From Yeosuana marina (GTDB lineage Bacteria > Bacteroidota > Bacteroidia > Flavobacteriales > Flavobacteriaceae), in the NCBI RefSeq assembly GCF_011762485.1, contig NZ_JAAKGI010000003.1, forward strand, positions 496,001 through 560,000: a stretch of DNA of 64,000 bases, given 5' to 3'. Positions 63,742 to 64,000 of this stretch are shown one piece after another (position 1 is the stretch's first letter; each line of letters begins with the position of its first letter). Below the pieces are notes generated by a model that had not been told where the DNA came from, did not search any database, and saw nothing but the letters and a program-made list of their open reading frames with translations. The position numbers and the translations under genes are program-made.

Positions 63742-64000
63742 TTACAAATCATATTGTTTAATCTTACGGTATAATGTGCGTTCACTAATGCCAAGTTCTT
63801 CAGCTGCTAATTTACGTTTTCCGTTGTGACGTTCAAGTGATTTTTTGATTAATTCTAACTCTTTATCATGCAAAGATAGTGTTTCTTCTTCTTGAATCTC
63901 TTCTGCAAAATGGTACTTGTCTTGCGTATTTACAATCTCTTTAGTGGCTTTGCCGTGTTCTGGAATGGATAATACTTTAGAATCTTCTATGGCTTCTTCG
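63742..64000 (-). CDS. Sigma-54-dependent transcriptional activator (C-terminal end; start outside window)
   Basis: The last 85 or so codons of a gene that continues past the right edge. The C-terminus forms a Fis-type helix-turn-helix: [20 protein letters not shown] then [18 protein letters not shown], with the stop at 63742-63744. This is the usual DNA-binding tail of NtrC-family activators, which in Flavobacteria lies next to lptE. The ATPase domain is not in the window, so the class is inferred from the tail and gene order. Confidence 0.85.
   Translation of the reverse strand, partial: EEAIEDSKVLSIPEHGKATKEIVNTQDKYHFAEEIQEEETLSLHDKELELIKKSLERHNGKRKLAAEELGISERTLYRKIKQYDL

Overview
The window (64 kb, low GC, roughly one third G+C by eye) is chromosomal DNA of a member of the Flavobacteriaceae (Bacteroidetes). 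The evidence is the gliding genes gldA, gldB and gldC, an exosortase F pair, the order sigma-54 regulator - lptE - TPR protein - secG - groES/groEL, a DAHP synthase with a C-terminal chorismate mutase, and promoters of the Bacteroidetes type (TAnnTTTG) with almost no Shine-Dalgarno sequences. No phage, insertion sequence, CRISPR array, rRNA or tRNA gene was seen. This is mostly core genome with a few accessory blocks.

Layout. 1-558: 3' part missing from gldA. 665-4793: an aromatic amino acid operon (prephenate dehydratase, aminotransferase, prephenate dehydrogenase, DAHP synthase-chorismate mutase), preceded by a short leader ORF very rich in Phe and Tyr codons and a terminator that can refold, i.e. 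a transcription attenuator. 4797-11741: a small secreted protein, rsgA, dtd, a membrane hydrolase, two tandem DUF3857/transglutaminase-like proteins and a MazG-like pyrophosphohydrolase. 11752-16536: aroA (EPSP synthase), queA, a GC-rich intergenic repeat-like element, rlmN and a polyprenyl synthase. 16559-20555: a leftward set with a transglutaminase, an alpha-E protein and a circularly permuted ATP-grasp protein, a known combination linked to peptide-bond formation. 20873-23391: an ECF sigma factor, a likely anti-sigma protein and a beta-barrel-like protein.

23561-31277: dnaG, an orphan response regulator, nadE, gldB-gldC, an esterase lipoprotein, a YeiH-type exporter and its LysR regulator. 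31349-38535: the leftward cell-shape operon mreB-mreC-mreD-PBP2-rodA, with purH upstream. 38756-41525: a MacB-like permease, a GAF-domain methionine sulfoxide reductase-like protein and the XrtF exosortase pair. 41586-52524: a copper/silver resistance block (HYC_CC_PP protein, CusA-type RND pump, TolC-type channel, CusB-type adaptor, DUF302 protein, HMA lipoprotein, copper P-type ATPase). 52617-59664: a DPP4-type peptidase, then an APC permease, a pyruvate oxidase-like TPP enzyme and a membrane-anchored glutamate synthase-like flavoprotein. 59738-64000: groEL, groES, secG, a TPR-like protein, lptE and the 3' end of a sigma-54 activator.

The observations I rate highest are the Phe/Tyr attenuator at 665-841; the loss of all four zinc-ligand residues in DnaG; a response regulator whose phosphoacceptor Asp is Glu; and possible leaderless promoters at several genes. 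The remaining points are smaller or more speculative. All assignments come from reading the sequence and from memory of the families; no database search was run.
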